From Linanthus parryae (Eukaryota; Streptophyta; Magnoliopsida; Ericales; Polemoniaceae), in NCBI GenBank assembly GCA_023055425.1, contig JALGPY010000002.1:118618088-118682087 (forward strand): DNA of 64,000 nt, written 5' to 3'. Every line of letters begins with the position of its first letter. Position 1 is the first letter of the stretch. Below are positions 54,207 to 64,000 of this stretch, one piece after another. The notes below the pieces were generated by a model. The model was not told where the DNA came from. It searched no databases and worked only from the letters and a program-made list of their open reading frames with translations. The translations under genes were made by a program, and so were the position numbers.

Positions 54207-55841
54207 CAATATCTCCTATATAATCCAGCACTTTGCATGATCCGATGAACTTGGCGCTCAACTTTCCTTTCAGCTTAAAATCATTACCCCTTTGTAAGTG
54301 AAACCATTGCGAACACTTTGTCGCCAACCTTGAACTCCAATGGCCTTTTTCGTGAAAATTCATGTAAACCTCTTGTTGATCATGGACTTCCTTCATCCTT
54401 TGCTGAATCATCAAAATATGTTTTTTCGAGTCCTCGATCATTTGTGGTCCAAGAATAATTGTCTCGCTGATGTCGCTCCAATTCAGTGGTGTCCAGCATT
54501 CCTCCTATGCAATGCTTTGTAGGATGTCATCCCTATGCTAGCATGATAGCTGATTCAATAAGTGGAAACTTGTCCACCCAGGAACCTTCAAAGTCCCAAA
54601 ATGCCAGCTCTTAGCATGTCTTCCAACGTCTGAATCGTTCTTTTAGCCTTTCAATCCGTATATGGGTGAAATGTTCTGCTCAACCTTAGCTCGGTACCCA
54701 TGTTCTTTTCTAACTCCTTCCTGAAATGTGATATGAAGTTTGAATCCCTATCTGAAATAATCGAGCTATGTACTCCGTATAGTCTTGCCACATCCTTGAT
54801 GTAAGTGTCCGCCCTCTTTTCCATGTTCCACGTGTCCTTCACGGGAACGAACCTTGCCGTCTTATTCAGTCAATCGACTACCACCCGAATCTTGTTTAAC
54901 CCATTAGTAGAAACAGGTAAAGCTGTAACAAACTCCATTGATATTGAATCCCATTTCCAATCTCCAATGATTGCAACATCCCACCTAGTCCCTTGTGCTC
55001 GAATTTGACATTTTGACAAACTCACCTGCTTCCTTCTCCATACCTTTTCACTAAAAGTTCTCTTTCAAATCCATTTGGCAGAGTTATGAGCTCTCTTCAT
55101 AATATTCTTCTTTTACATCCGCACATTTCATTAGTACACACCATCTTTCCTTGAATTTCACCCTACCATCTTTCTCCACTTTGAAATCGAGTTCTTCGCC
55201 CATTTTTATTTTCTCCTCGATCTTTTGTTCGAAAGCAACCTCTTTCTGTCTTATTTTTTTTATCTACGTAGATTTCCATTACTATCGTCAAATTACACAG
55301 CATGTTACTCGTGGTTCTCTTCATGCAAACTCAAATCTCTAGCCTTCGAAACTCCTCGCAAAGCTTAATTGGCAAACCCCACATTGATTTTACCGTATAA
55401 TTCGTATTTCAACTCAATGCATCCGCTACTACATTTGCTTTTTTTTTCGTGGTATTGGATACTAATGGCGTAGCCCTTCAATAATTCTAACCACTTTCTT
55501 TGTCGCATATTCAACTCCTTTTGGGTGAAAATACTCTTCAGGCTCTTGTCATCTACAAAGACCTTGCAAGTTGTACTGTTGATATAATGCCTCCAGATCG
55601 TCAGTGCAAACACAATGACTGCCAACTCCAAATCATGAGCATGGTAATTCTTGTCATAAGACTTTTGCTTCCTAGAAGCATAAGCGATCACCTTGTCAGT
55701 TTTTCTTTGCATTAAAACACATCCTAGCCCATTCTTGAATGCATCGCTATGGACTTCAAATTCTCATCCTTCATTAGGTAACGTTAAAACATGTGCTGAC
55801 GTCATCATATCCTTCAGCGTTTGTATTGGGTAGCCTCCATA
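54207..55841 (-). pseudogene. Inverted RNase H-integrase segment, E copy 3
   Basis: RNase H about 55407-55816, integrase core about 54651-54968, C-terminal piece 54202-54273. Same breakpoints and same Asp-to-Glu change as the other copies. Confidence 0.85.
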
Positions 55842-56170
55842 ACGTTTTTCATGACCCAAACTCAAAGCTTATGTTCCTGACCCGAGTCATATCCTTGATT
55901 GCGAGCCTGTCGAACTTGATCTCTCCCTTACCCACACCTCTTCGACCAAATACGAGTCGAGTGACGGGGACGTCACTCCTTTTAAGGGAGATGTGATTTA
56001 ACAGCCCTGCATTTAATTATCTGCGTTGTCTTATTATATGTGCACATTAGAACTGCATAATTGCATTGGGTGATTTGATTTATGCTTGGGCGATTCGATT
56101 TATACTTGCATGGGAAGATTCGTTTTACTTTAAGCTTCGGGGACGAAGCTTTGTTTTAAGGGAGATGTGA
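55842..56170 (+). other. Integrase tail, duplicated polypurine tract, E copy 3
   Basis: Equivalent of 39971-40300, with the hairpin AAGCTTCG/CGAAGCTT and second polypurine tract abutting LTR5. Confidence 0.65.
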
Positions 56171-56280
56171 TGTAATACCCCGATATTTTTCGGGGGTATT
56201 TTTGGGAGTTTAACGAATTTTCTGGGCCACTATTTGAAATTTATAAAAGTAATTCTCCTTTACTAAATAGTTTGTCTTCA

Positions 56281-56319
<39 letters not shown>

Positions 56320-59020
56320 GATTATTATTATTACTACTACTACTACAACTACTACTATGATTATTATTATTATTAATCTCAACAAAAAGACATTTTGTTT
56401 CTTTTATTAAAAAGTCTTATTATCATAAGTATTGTTATTCTTACTATTACTATTATTATTTTTATCAAAAAAATATTTTTATTAAAATTGTATTTTTTTT
56501 TGGTAGTTAGTTAGTTTATGTGTTTAAAAGCGGCAAAATGTTATGTATCGTTTGACATTTATAACGTGTCCAAAGTGCACATTTTAATTATTATTGCGTA
56601 GCGAACCACCGCAGCTAGTGATACACCCACCACACCATAATCTTTCTCTCATCTTCTTCCTCATTACCCTTTTCTTCAAAGTGATGTTTCGTTCCTCATT
56701 CTCCGGCAAATCACCACCTATGGCAATATACCAATCTTAACTTCTCTTCTTGAAATTTTGTTCGCTAATCACACAAATCGAGCCGAAGATCTCATCTTTG
56801 CATTAAATTTTCCGTTTTGACCTTCCAAATTGAACCCAAATTTGGTCTCGATGGATTATCAATATCAAACCCAGCTCCCTCTCTCTCTCTCAGTCTCTCT
56901 CACGCTCCCTCTCTCCCTCTCTCGCTGCTCTACCTTTCCGGAGAAGACCCAGCCGGCGACGCCGCCGAACCAGGCCGACCCAGCGCCCGACGCCGCCGCC
57001 GAACCGAGCCGACCCAGCGCCAGCGACGCCGGCCCTCTGCCCCGCCGTCGCCGCCTCTCTCTCCCGCCTTCCTCACTGCCCGACGCACCCAGCAACGGGG
57101 AGTTCATCATCGTCGCCACCACCGACCCAAATCGCCGCCGCCTTCCTCCGGTTCGTTGTCCTTCATTCGGTAACTCCCCAAGCCCCCTGTCAATTCATTT
57201 CTCCATTTTATTGTCCCAAAGCTTGTGCTAGGTAGCATATGTTTGGTTGTGGGTTTTGAATTGTTAGAAATGAAAGGGGTTGTCCAATTGATATGTGTTA
57301 CAGTGGGTTTGTATGTGTTTTGGGTGTGGGTTGAGTAGAATTGGTAACAGTTGGTGTGTTGGGGAAGAAAGTGAGCCGAAACGTGTGTAAACTTATGGGG
57401 GTATTTTTGTATGATCCGGAACTAGAGGGGGGACTGTTTGTATGTTATTAAACTAGTAGATATATGTGTGCCTTTTTTTTATCTGTTTACTTCACATATA
57501 TTAACAAAGTATGGCTTAAGTTGTTTTAACCTAAACTAGCATTTTATTTCACATACAATATTCATATAATTAACAATTTTTTTTTAAATAAAAATGGAAA
57601 TACAACGTTACAAATAAATTACAATAGTTTTTTATTATTTAATAAGGATATTATAATATCTATATTATATTTTCTTAATCAACTACTTAACTTTACTTGT
57701 GTATATTGAAATATGATTTTTTTTCCTTTTCATTTAATAACGTTATTTTCATTAGTATAAAGTTTATAATAAGAATAGTAGAGTTTTACCTTTCATTTAA
57801 TTCACCTTTTTATTAATCTAAACCTTTATTTAAAATAGCTATTTCTTATTTACATAAATATGCTTTCGTACATCAAATAAATATTCTATACTGTTAGATA
57901 AAATAATCTTTCCTCTAAATTCTTGCTTTGTAAAATTAAACCGACGTTTCACTGTTAAAGTATAATTTTTTGGGGGTTCACTTGCATTCATATAGAGCAT
58001 TTAATTGCGATGGCTGTGTTGTCGAATATGTGTTAATATAGGATTATGTGATTATTGTAGATTCAAAATTCGTAGGAGGCGAATTCGTTGAGGACCCCTA
58101 CTACTAGTTGCGTGATTTCTTGTGTGTGAATCTCTCCACATTATCAGGTAAGTTATATGCACAATACCTTTAAATTATCAAAATGTCTTTTGGCGTGTGT
58201 GTTATCTTTCAAAAATCGCTCATGAACTACTAGAATCGTGATACTAGAGATTTTGACAAGTCTTGAATCCCTTTTTGCAAATGCAACTTTGAAAATGTGT
58301 GGTTACTCGTGAAAAACTCGAAATTCATGTGAAACGATAATTGGACGATAATAGAATTGGGAACGATGTGCAGAGGATGCGCATGAAGGCAAATGGCCGG
58401 GAACACCTATGTGTGATTTCCCTAGGGATCTTACCCTCTTATTTATCGTGGAATCTATGAGTACTACCTATGCATGTTTAGGTCACGACTGTATAGGGGT
58501 GCCGGCACTTAAGGTCTCATTAGAATGGTTAGGGCGGGATAGCGAAGGGCTATCTACTAACGTCCGGGGAAAAACCCCATTATTATTATTTATCTCATCG
58601 TGACCTCTCTGTCCACATCGTACTCGTTGGGGCTCGTGTTATGCCTCAACCAAATATAAGAATAAAATGTGGTTACTGCTTATCTTTCTGCGTTTATCCT
58701 CGTGTTAGTCAAAAACTCTGTTTTACGTGTTGTGGTATATTCTTACTCAGTTTTTACTGATAAAATGTTTTGCTGCGTCGGCTTTTGCTATTTTAAAACC
58801 GCAGGTTTGACTAAGCTAGCTGGGGTGGAACGCGCGCACAAGTCAAAGAGTAGGATTGACTAGAACACTTATTTTAGTAGTTATTGCCTTTGGATTTCAA
58901 ACATTGTTTTATTATTTATGTACAAAAATGTTGGAGGTTTCCTCCTTTTATTTTAATAAATTATTCTTTGGATTATCGTTAAGTTGTACTAGCAGGAACC
59001 GTAGGATCCGGGTTGTTTCA
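56171..59020 (+). repeat. LTR5 of array E (right end)
   Basis: 2850 bp, ends GGGTTGTTTCA followed by the TAGGA duplication and SIRE element C sequence; no primer site follows. TTA tract 56279-56333; donor at 58148 has no downstream acceptor. Confidence 0.92.
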
Positions 59021-59025
59021 TAGGA

Positions 59026-59612
59026 TATGCAATCTTAGAGGGGTTTAGGATTTTCCAATTTGAACTCTGTTTCAATCTCCTAAGACACTCCAAATCCATA
59101 CTATCTAGCAAGCTAGTATTAATCATAAAATAATAACCAATTGAAGCAGATACAAAACCATCTAACCAGATTCCATGATCAGCATGATTGATGAACCAAG
59201 TTTTAGAAATAGATCTCTTACCAAAAGATGTTTTCTTCTCAGTGTAAATCCGAATCTCTTTCCCTTTTTCTGTTTCTGAACTCTGGATCTTCTTTCCATT
59301 GTCTGATTTTTGAGCCTCTTTTACCTTCTTCACCTTATTTGGACTACCAATCTTAACACCCATTTGTTTTCCAGAAGTATTTGCAGGATCTGACTTCTTC
59401 TTGCTAGAAGTAATAGTCTTATCTACCTTGTCCTTCCTGCTTTTCTTGTTAGGAGGAGGAGAGGTGTTCGTTGGCGCACTGACAGTTCTAGAACTTGAGC
59501 TGTCATAGATAGCTTAAACCGATTCTTCTTCTCCATATTTTCTTTTCTTCCATGTGCTCTTCTTTGAGCCTGCACCCATCTTGATTCTCTGAGAGGATCT
59601 TCTTGAGTCCAT
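59026..59612 (-). pseudogene. Env-like ORF of SIRE element C, N-terminal half
   Basis: Starts at ATG 59612 on the minus strand (MDSRRSSQRIKMGAGSKKS), with an upstream CT-rich leader as in B. A basic, serine-rich region follows (SPPPNKKSRKDKVDK, KKSDPANTSGKQMGVKIGS). After that comes a more folded-looking part: KTWFINHADHGIWLDGF and YYFMINTSLLDSMDLECLRR. It was cut by array E and continues at 33472. A stop interrupts it at 59514-59516. Confidence 0.65.
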
Positions 59613-60049
59613 AGGGTTAGGGTTTAGAAGAGATAGGCATGAATGATAGAAGGAGAGAAAAGAGAGAAGATAAATACTGAGGATTTTGAGTGAAAGAAGG
59701 AAACTAAATATTCCCAAATCTTTTAAGAAAAGAAAATTTGTTTAAAATTCGTTTGGGATGGTAATAGTATTATTCTGATTTGAAAAATATTCATTTTTAA
59801 AAATCCAGAAATAATGTTAGGCAATTATCTAAAAAGATAACACCCTGCATTGGTGATCCATTCATTGAACTAAAGAGTATACAGATTTATTTTCAAGGCT
59901 TTGAAAAGGATTTCAAGACCTTGAAAAACAATTATATAGCAGAAAAAAGTTTTCGAGGCTTTGAAAAGCTTTTCAAGTCTTTGAAAAACTTTTCAAAAAT
60001 TTGAAACACAAATAACTTACCTGATGCTCCACCTAAACCAGTGGTTCTT
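59613..60049 (-). other. Spacer between RNase H and env-like ORF of C
   Basis: Non-coding; contains at least four palindromic units between 59890 and 60003 (TTTTCAAGGCTTTGAAAA and variants), matching the palindrome-rich spacer at 8131-8633 in B. Confidence 0.6.
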
Positions 60050-61510
60050 TATTCTACATTCAAGTTCTAATCTCAGGGATGCGAATCTATCTTCTGGAAG
60101 TGGTTAGTGAAGATATCTGCAACATGTTAGTTGGCACAAATGATAGAGATACATCACCTTTCTCCACGTGATCTCTAATGAAGTGATGTTTGATATCAAT
60201 GTGCTTAGTCCTTGAATGTTGTATCGGATTCTTTGTAATTGACATAGCACTAGTGTTGTCACATTTGATATGAATATCTCTGAAGTCATAACCTAGATCT
60301 CTCATCTGTTGAGCTATCCACAACACTTGTGAGCAGCAGGTTCCACCTGCTATGTATTAAACTTTAGCTGTTGATAAAGCTACTGGATTTTCCTTTTTAG
60401 AATTCCAGCTTATCAGAGATGATCTAAGGAACAGGCAACATCCTGAAGTGCTTTTCCTGTAAACTTTATATCCTGCATAATCAGCATCTGAATAGCCACA
60501 CAAAGAGAAGTTAGACTGTTTAGGATACCAAATCCTTAAGTCTTTGGTACCATTGAGATATCTGAAAATTCTTTTGACAACAACTAAGTGAGACTCCCTA
60601 GGCTCAGTTTGGAATCTAGCACACATACAAACACTAAATATAATGTCTGCCATACTTGCAATAAGATAGTGTAGTGAACCAATCATACCTCTGAACTCTT
60701 TCTGGTTCACACTCTTACCATTTTGATTCGTGTATAGGGATAGTGTAGAGCTCATGGGAGTTTTGACTACCTTGGATTGAGATATATTATACTTCTTCAA
60801 CAAATCATTTGTGTACTTATTCTGATGTAGAAAAATTCCATTCTTCATTTGATGTACATGAAGTCCAATAAAGATATTTATCTCTTCCATCAAGCTCATC
60901 TCAAATTCCCCCCCTCATAAGACTAGAGAAATTCTTGAAAAGAGAATTATTAGTAGCACCAAATAAAATATCATCAGAATATACATGTACTACTAAAATT
61001 TCTTTCTCACGTGTCTTTATGAAAAGAGTTTTATTAAATAAGCCTCTTTTGAAATCGTTTTTAAGTAAGAATTTTGATAATCTTTCATACCAAGCTCTTG
61101 GAGCTTGTTTGAGGAAATAAAGAGCTTTGTCAAGATTATAAAAATGATTTGGAAACTCACCATTTTCAAAAACACGAGGCTGGGCAACATATACTTCTTA
61201 TTCCAAATAACCATTTAGAAATGCAAATTAAACATCCGTTTGAAAAGTTTTGATGTATGTGATGAAAATGCAAGTAACATTCTCATTGCTTCCAACCTGG
61301 CTAGAGGAGAAAAAGTCTCCTCAAAATCTATACATTCTTCCTGGTTGTAGCCATGAGCTACTAGTCTTGCCTTATTCCTGATAACCTTACCATTTTCATC
61401 CAGCTTGTTTCCGAACATCCACCTTGTTTCAATTACAGAAAGATCTTTGGAAGGAGGAGCTAGATTATAAACCTTGTTCCTCTCAATTTCATTCATCTCA
61501 CTTTGCATAA
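60050..61510 (-). pseudogene. RT and RNase H of SIRE element C
   Basis: Minus-strand reading begins MQSEMNEIERNKVYNLAPP, then [20 protein letters not shown] and LVAHGYNQEECIDFEETFSPLARLEA (61215-61510). A frameshift precedes LNGYLE and KQAPRAWYERLS. The catalytic box reads YSDD (60970-60981) instead of YVDD. RNase H carries YRKSTSGCCLFLRSSLISW and ALSTAKV, where STAEAE is expected. The end KHIDIKHHFIRDHVEKG is typical, but the following LADIFTK is frameshifted. Gag, protease and integrase are absent upstream. Confidence 0.85.
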
Positions 61511-61518
61511 CAATGATT

Positions 61519-62482
61519 AAAACCTGTTTTGAAGCAGTTTTGAAGCAAGACAATGAACAAAGTGATTTGTTACGAACTTTGGTCTCACGTGACCTACTCT
61601 CTGCATGAGGGATCTAGTCCCTCTAGGATTTTAAAAACGTCTTATTTATCAAAAGCTAAGCCCTAGATCTCAGGCCAAGGGAATTAACTTACTCTTTTTC
61701 AGCCTGTGGTTCTTCCTAATCTATCTAGTACCTCCTCTGGATAACTGATACAATAAGAATTTATTTTTTTCCTCTTGAATAACTCATGAGAACAGATGAT
61801 TAAGTAATATAATAAAATGATATACAAATAAAGCTCTGGATGAAGAACACTGTAAAGACAGTGAAACAGTAAAGCTTGGAGTGTTCTTCAGGAATCTGAA
61901 ATGGATTGAATTGTTGAAATGATATCCTTCAATTATGCTTGTCAACCCGTGAGAGTGTATCAATCTCTTTGTAATGCTTTTTTCTTGTCAATCTCTCTCT
62001 CAATTAGTGTCTCTTCTATCATTTTTTGAATTGCAAAATGTATGGGAAACTTGCAAGAGAAATCCCTAAAAATCCTCTGAAGATCTTTGACTCTCAACAG
62101 CTTGCTTCCAACGGCTAGATGCTTGATTTCCTCAATTTAATTTGATCTGATTTTCAATCTAGAAGCCTAAGGTAAGTCCAGAAAACTTTCCATAACAGTA
62201 CTATCAATCTGCAGGCTTGAATTTCCTAGACCGCAAACCAACAAATAAGGAAACTTCATGCAATACATAGTTAGCTAATAATCCATGCAAACAGCTTAGG
62301 CAAATGATGAGATCAAAGCATGTTATAACGCATAATTAGTTTTTCTTTCATCATATAATATAGCAAGATCAAGTGCAGGAGATTTAAGGAATAAGTAGGA
62401 GTAAGAACTCATACAAGTTCATGATGTTCAATTTTAAGGCTTGAAACCAATTTCAAAGATTTGAAACAACTGTGAACTTGCA
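61519..62482 (-). repeat. 5' LTR of SIRE element C, truncated
   Basis: 964 bp matching most of 20090-21292. The inner end is lost: LTR sequence (AACCTGTTTTGAAGCAG) is fused to RT at about 61511-61519, so the primer site, gag, protease and integrase were deleted together. Outer end TGTGAACTTGCA (62482). Confidence 0.85.
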
Positions 62483-63103
62483 CACGCATTTTTCATCACG
62501 ATGGCCATGGGATTGACATGGTATTGGGGTTTGAGGGGATTGAGGGCTGGATGCGGTGAGATTCAGGTTGAGGGTTCCTTTCATCATGGTGGTGTGTGAG
62601 ATATGGGGTTTGTTGAGATTATGTAGCTCTTTAAGATCAGTTAATTCATATTTATCCTTTTTGTCCCTAAGCCTCATGATATTTGGACCTTTACCGGAAT
62701 AGAAGCTCGGACTATAAATGTGGCTTAGCCTTGGTTAGCCTCTTATTTTTATCAACACACATGAAGAAGTAGGTTATTCTTAATAGTAAAGTTAGAATAT
62801 CTATACTAACTATGGGGAATAATTTTTTGTCGAGTTTAGTTGCGATTCACTCCTGTTCCTAACTTTTTCACCACTCCATAAGCATCAGTCTATGCGTATT
62901 GAGATTGCATGATCTTAAAAAAATAAATAATTTAAAGAGTTGTGTGTTTTGTTTTAAGATCAAGTCTAGAATTTCATTTGCATCATCTTGGTGCATTGTA
63001 GTGTTGTGAGTCATGTAGAGTCGTTTGCATCTTGTTGGCTAGTAGATAGTTGAATGCATTAGATGATACTTTTCTCGGGACACGCAAATGGCAAGTGTGG
63101 GGG
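62483..63103 (+). other. 3' end of Athila-like element F with polypurine tract
   Basis: Continuation of F after element C. No coding motif; the TTTTTGTCGAGTTTAG and TTGCATCATCTTGG stretches look like Athila 3' non-coding DNA. AAGTGTGGGGG (63093-63103) is the polypurine tract. Confidence 0.65.

Positions 63104-64000
<897 letters not shown>

Larger units (their letters stand above)
33478..59020 (+). mobile_element. Tandem array E of a non-autonomous chromovirus-like element
   Basis: A 25.5-kb head-to-tail array: LTR1, internal 1, LTR2 (truncated) fused to LTR3, internal 2, LTR4, internal 3, LTR5. The outer ends are TGTAATACCCC (33478) and GTTGTTTCA (59020), with perfect TAGGA duplications outside (33473-33477 and 59021-59025). 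No target duplication separates the units, so neighbours share LTRs. Internal lengths are 3936, 4174 and 4173 bp; the first is shorter by exactly one 238-bp deletion. Units are nearly identical, and each contains the same inversion of pol. The simplest history is one insertion of an already rearranged element, then growth by unequal recombination. Confidence 0.9.
20090..62482 (-). mobile_element. SIRE-like Copia retrotransposon C, minus strand, split by D and E
   Basis: A second SIRE-like element, opposite in orientation to B. Its 3' LTR is at 20090-21292 and its 5' LTR remnant at 61519-62482. Internal DNA lies at 21293-21658, 32255-33477 and 59021-61518. RT/RNase H and an env-like ORF are present; gag, protease, integrase and the primer site are deleted. 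Target duplication is weak (CACAA before 20090, CACGC after 62482). The two outside edges read into Athila 3' non-coding DNA, so C sits inside F. Its own insertions are Tat element D and array E. Confidence 0.82.

Noticed and set aside
33478..59020. Array E as a pure assembly artefact
   Set aside because: Units have private differences (238-bp deletion, LTR2/LTR3 junction, microsatellite lengths, amino-acid changes), and the outer target duplication is single. An error cannot be excluded without reads, but it is not the simplest view.

Overview
The window reads as a piece of plant (probably eudicot) nuclear heterochromatin made almost entirely of nested LTR retrotransposons. I see no convincing host gene, rRNA or tRNA gene. 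The plant assignment rests on the element lineages (Ale- and SIRE-like Copia; Athila-, Tat- and chromovirus-like Gypsy), initiator-Met tRNA primer sites, Stowaway and hAT miniature elements, and plant-style splice signals.

Layout. (A) A decayed Ale-like Copia element occupies the left edge (1-1854, continuing at 10695 to about 11890). It was hit by a small hAT element (967-1547), a Stowaway MITE (11465-11725) and a full-length SIRE-like Copia element B (1855-10689, + strand, target duplication ACACC/ACACT). (Spacer) About 11891-13546 is AT-rich DNA with no recognisable gene, followed by a tandem duplication that spans the edge of the next element. (F) An Athila-like element begins near 13981. 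It has gag and protease but no RT, RNase H or integrase, and its second LTR starts at 63104 and runs off the window. Inside it lies a minus-strand SIRE-like element C (20090-62482). C was in turn hit twice: by a Tat-lineage Gypsy element D (21659-32254, perfect ACTGG duplication) and by array E (33478-59020, perfect TAGGA duplication). The nest is therefore three levels deep over 50 kb.

The most unusual object is array E. A chromovirus-like, non-autonomous element has become a 25.5-kb head-to-tail array with three internal regions and five LTRs (one truncated), all on the + strand, sharing LTRs and flanked by one target duplication. Each internal region has an initiator-Met primer site and an acidic gag-like ORF built from two copies of one module. 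A protease remnant lies on the + strand, and the RNase H-integrase segment is inverted. At the end sit a duplicated polypurine tract and the start of a foreign-looking LTR. A strong splice donor in the LTR and an acceptor abutting the gag-like ATG predict a 1.24-1.25-kb intron that would remove the primer site. The pol remnants are dead, so any movement would need proteins in trans; the gag-like ORF is open in two of the three copies.

Other notable points: a 14-bp palindrome family (TTCAAGGCCTTGAA-like) recurs across both SIRE elements, even within coding sequence. A different palindrome family (CTTCGCACGAAG-like) clusters in the Athila LTRs. Element D carries a 54-bp satellite-like array, an intact antisense ORF resembling the plant mobile domain, and a duplicated integrase zinc-finger/linker module. 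All domain calls are by eye; no database search was run.
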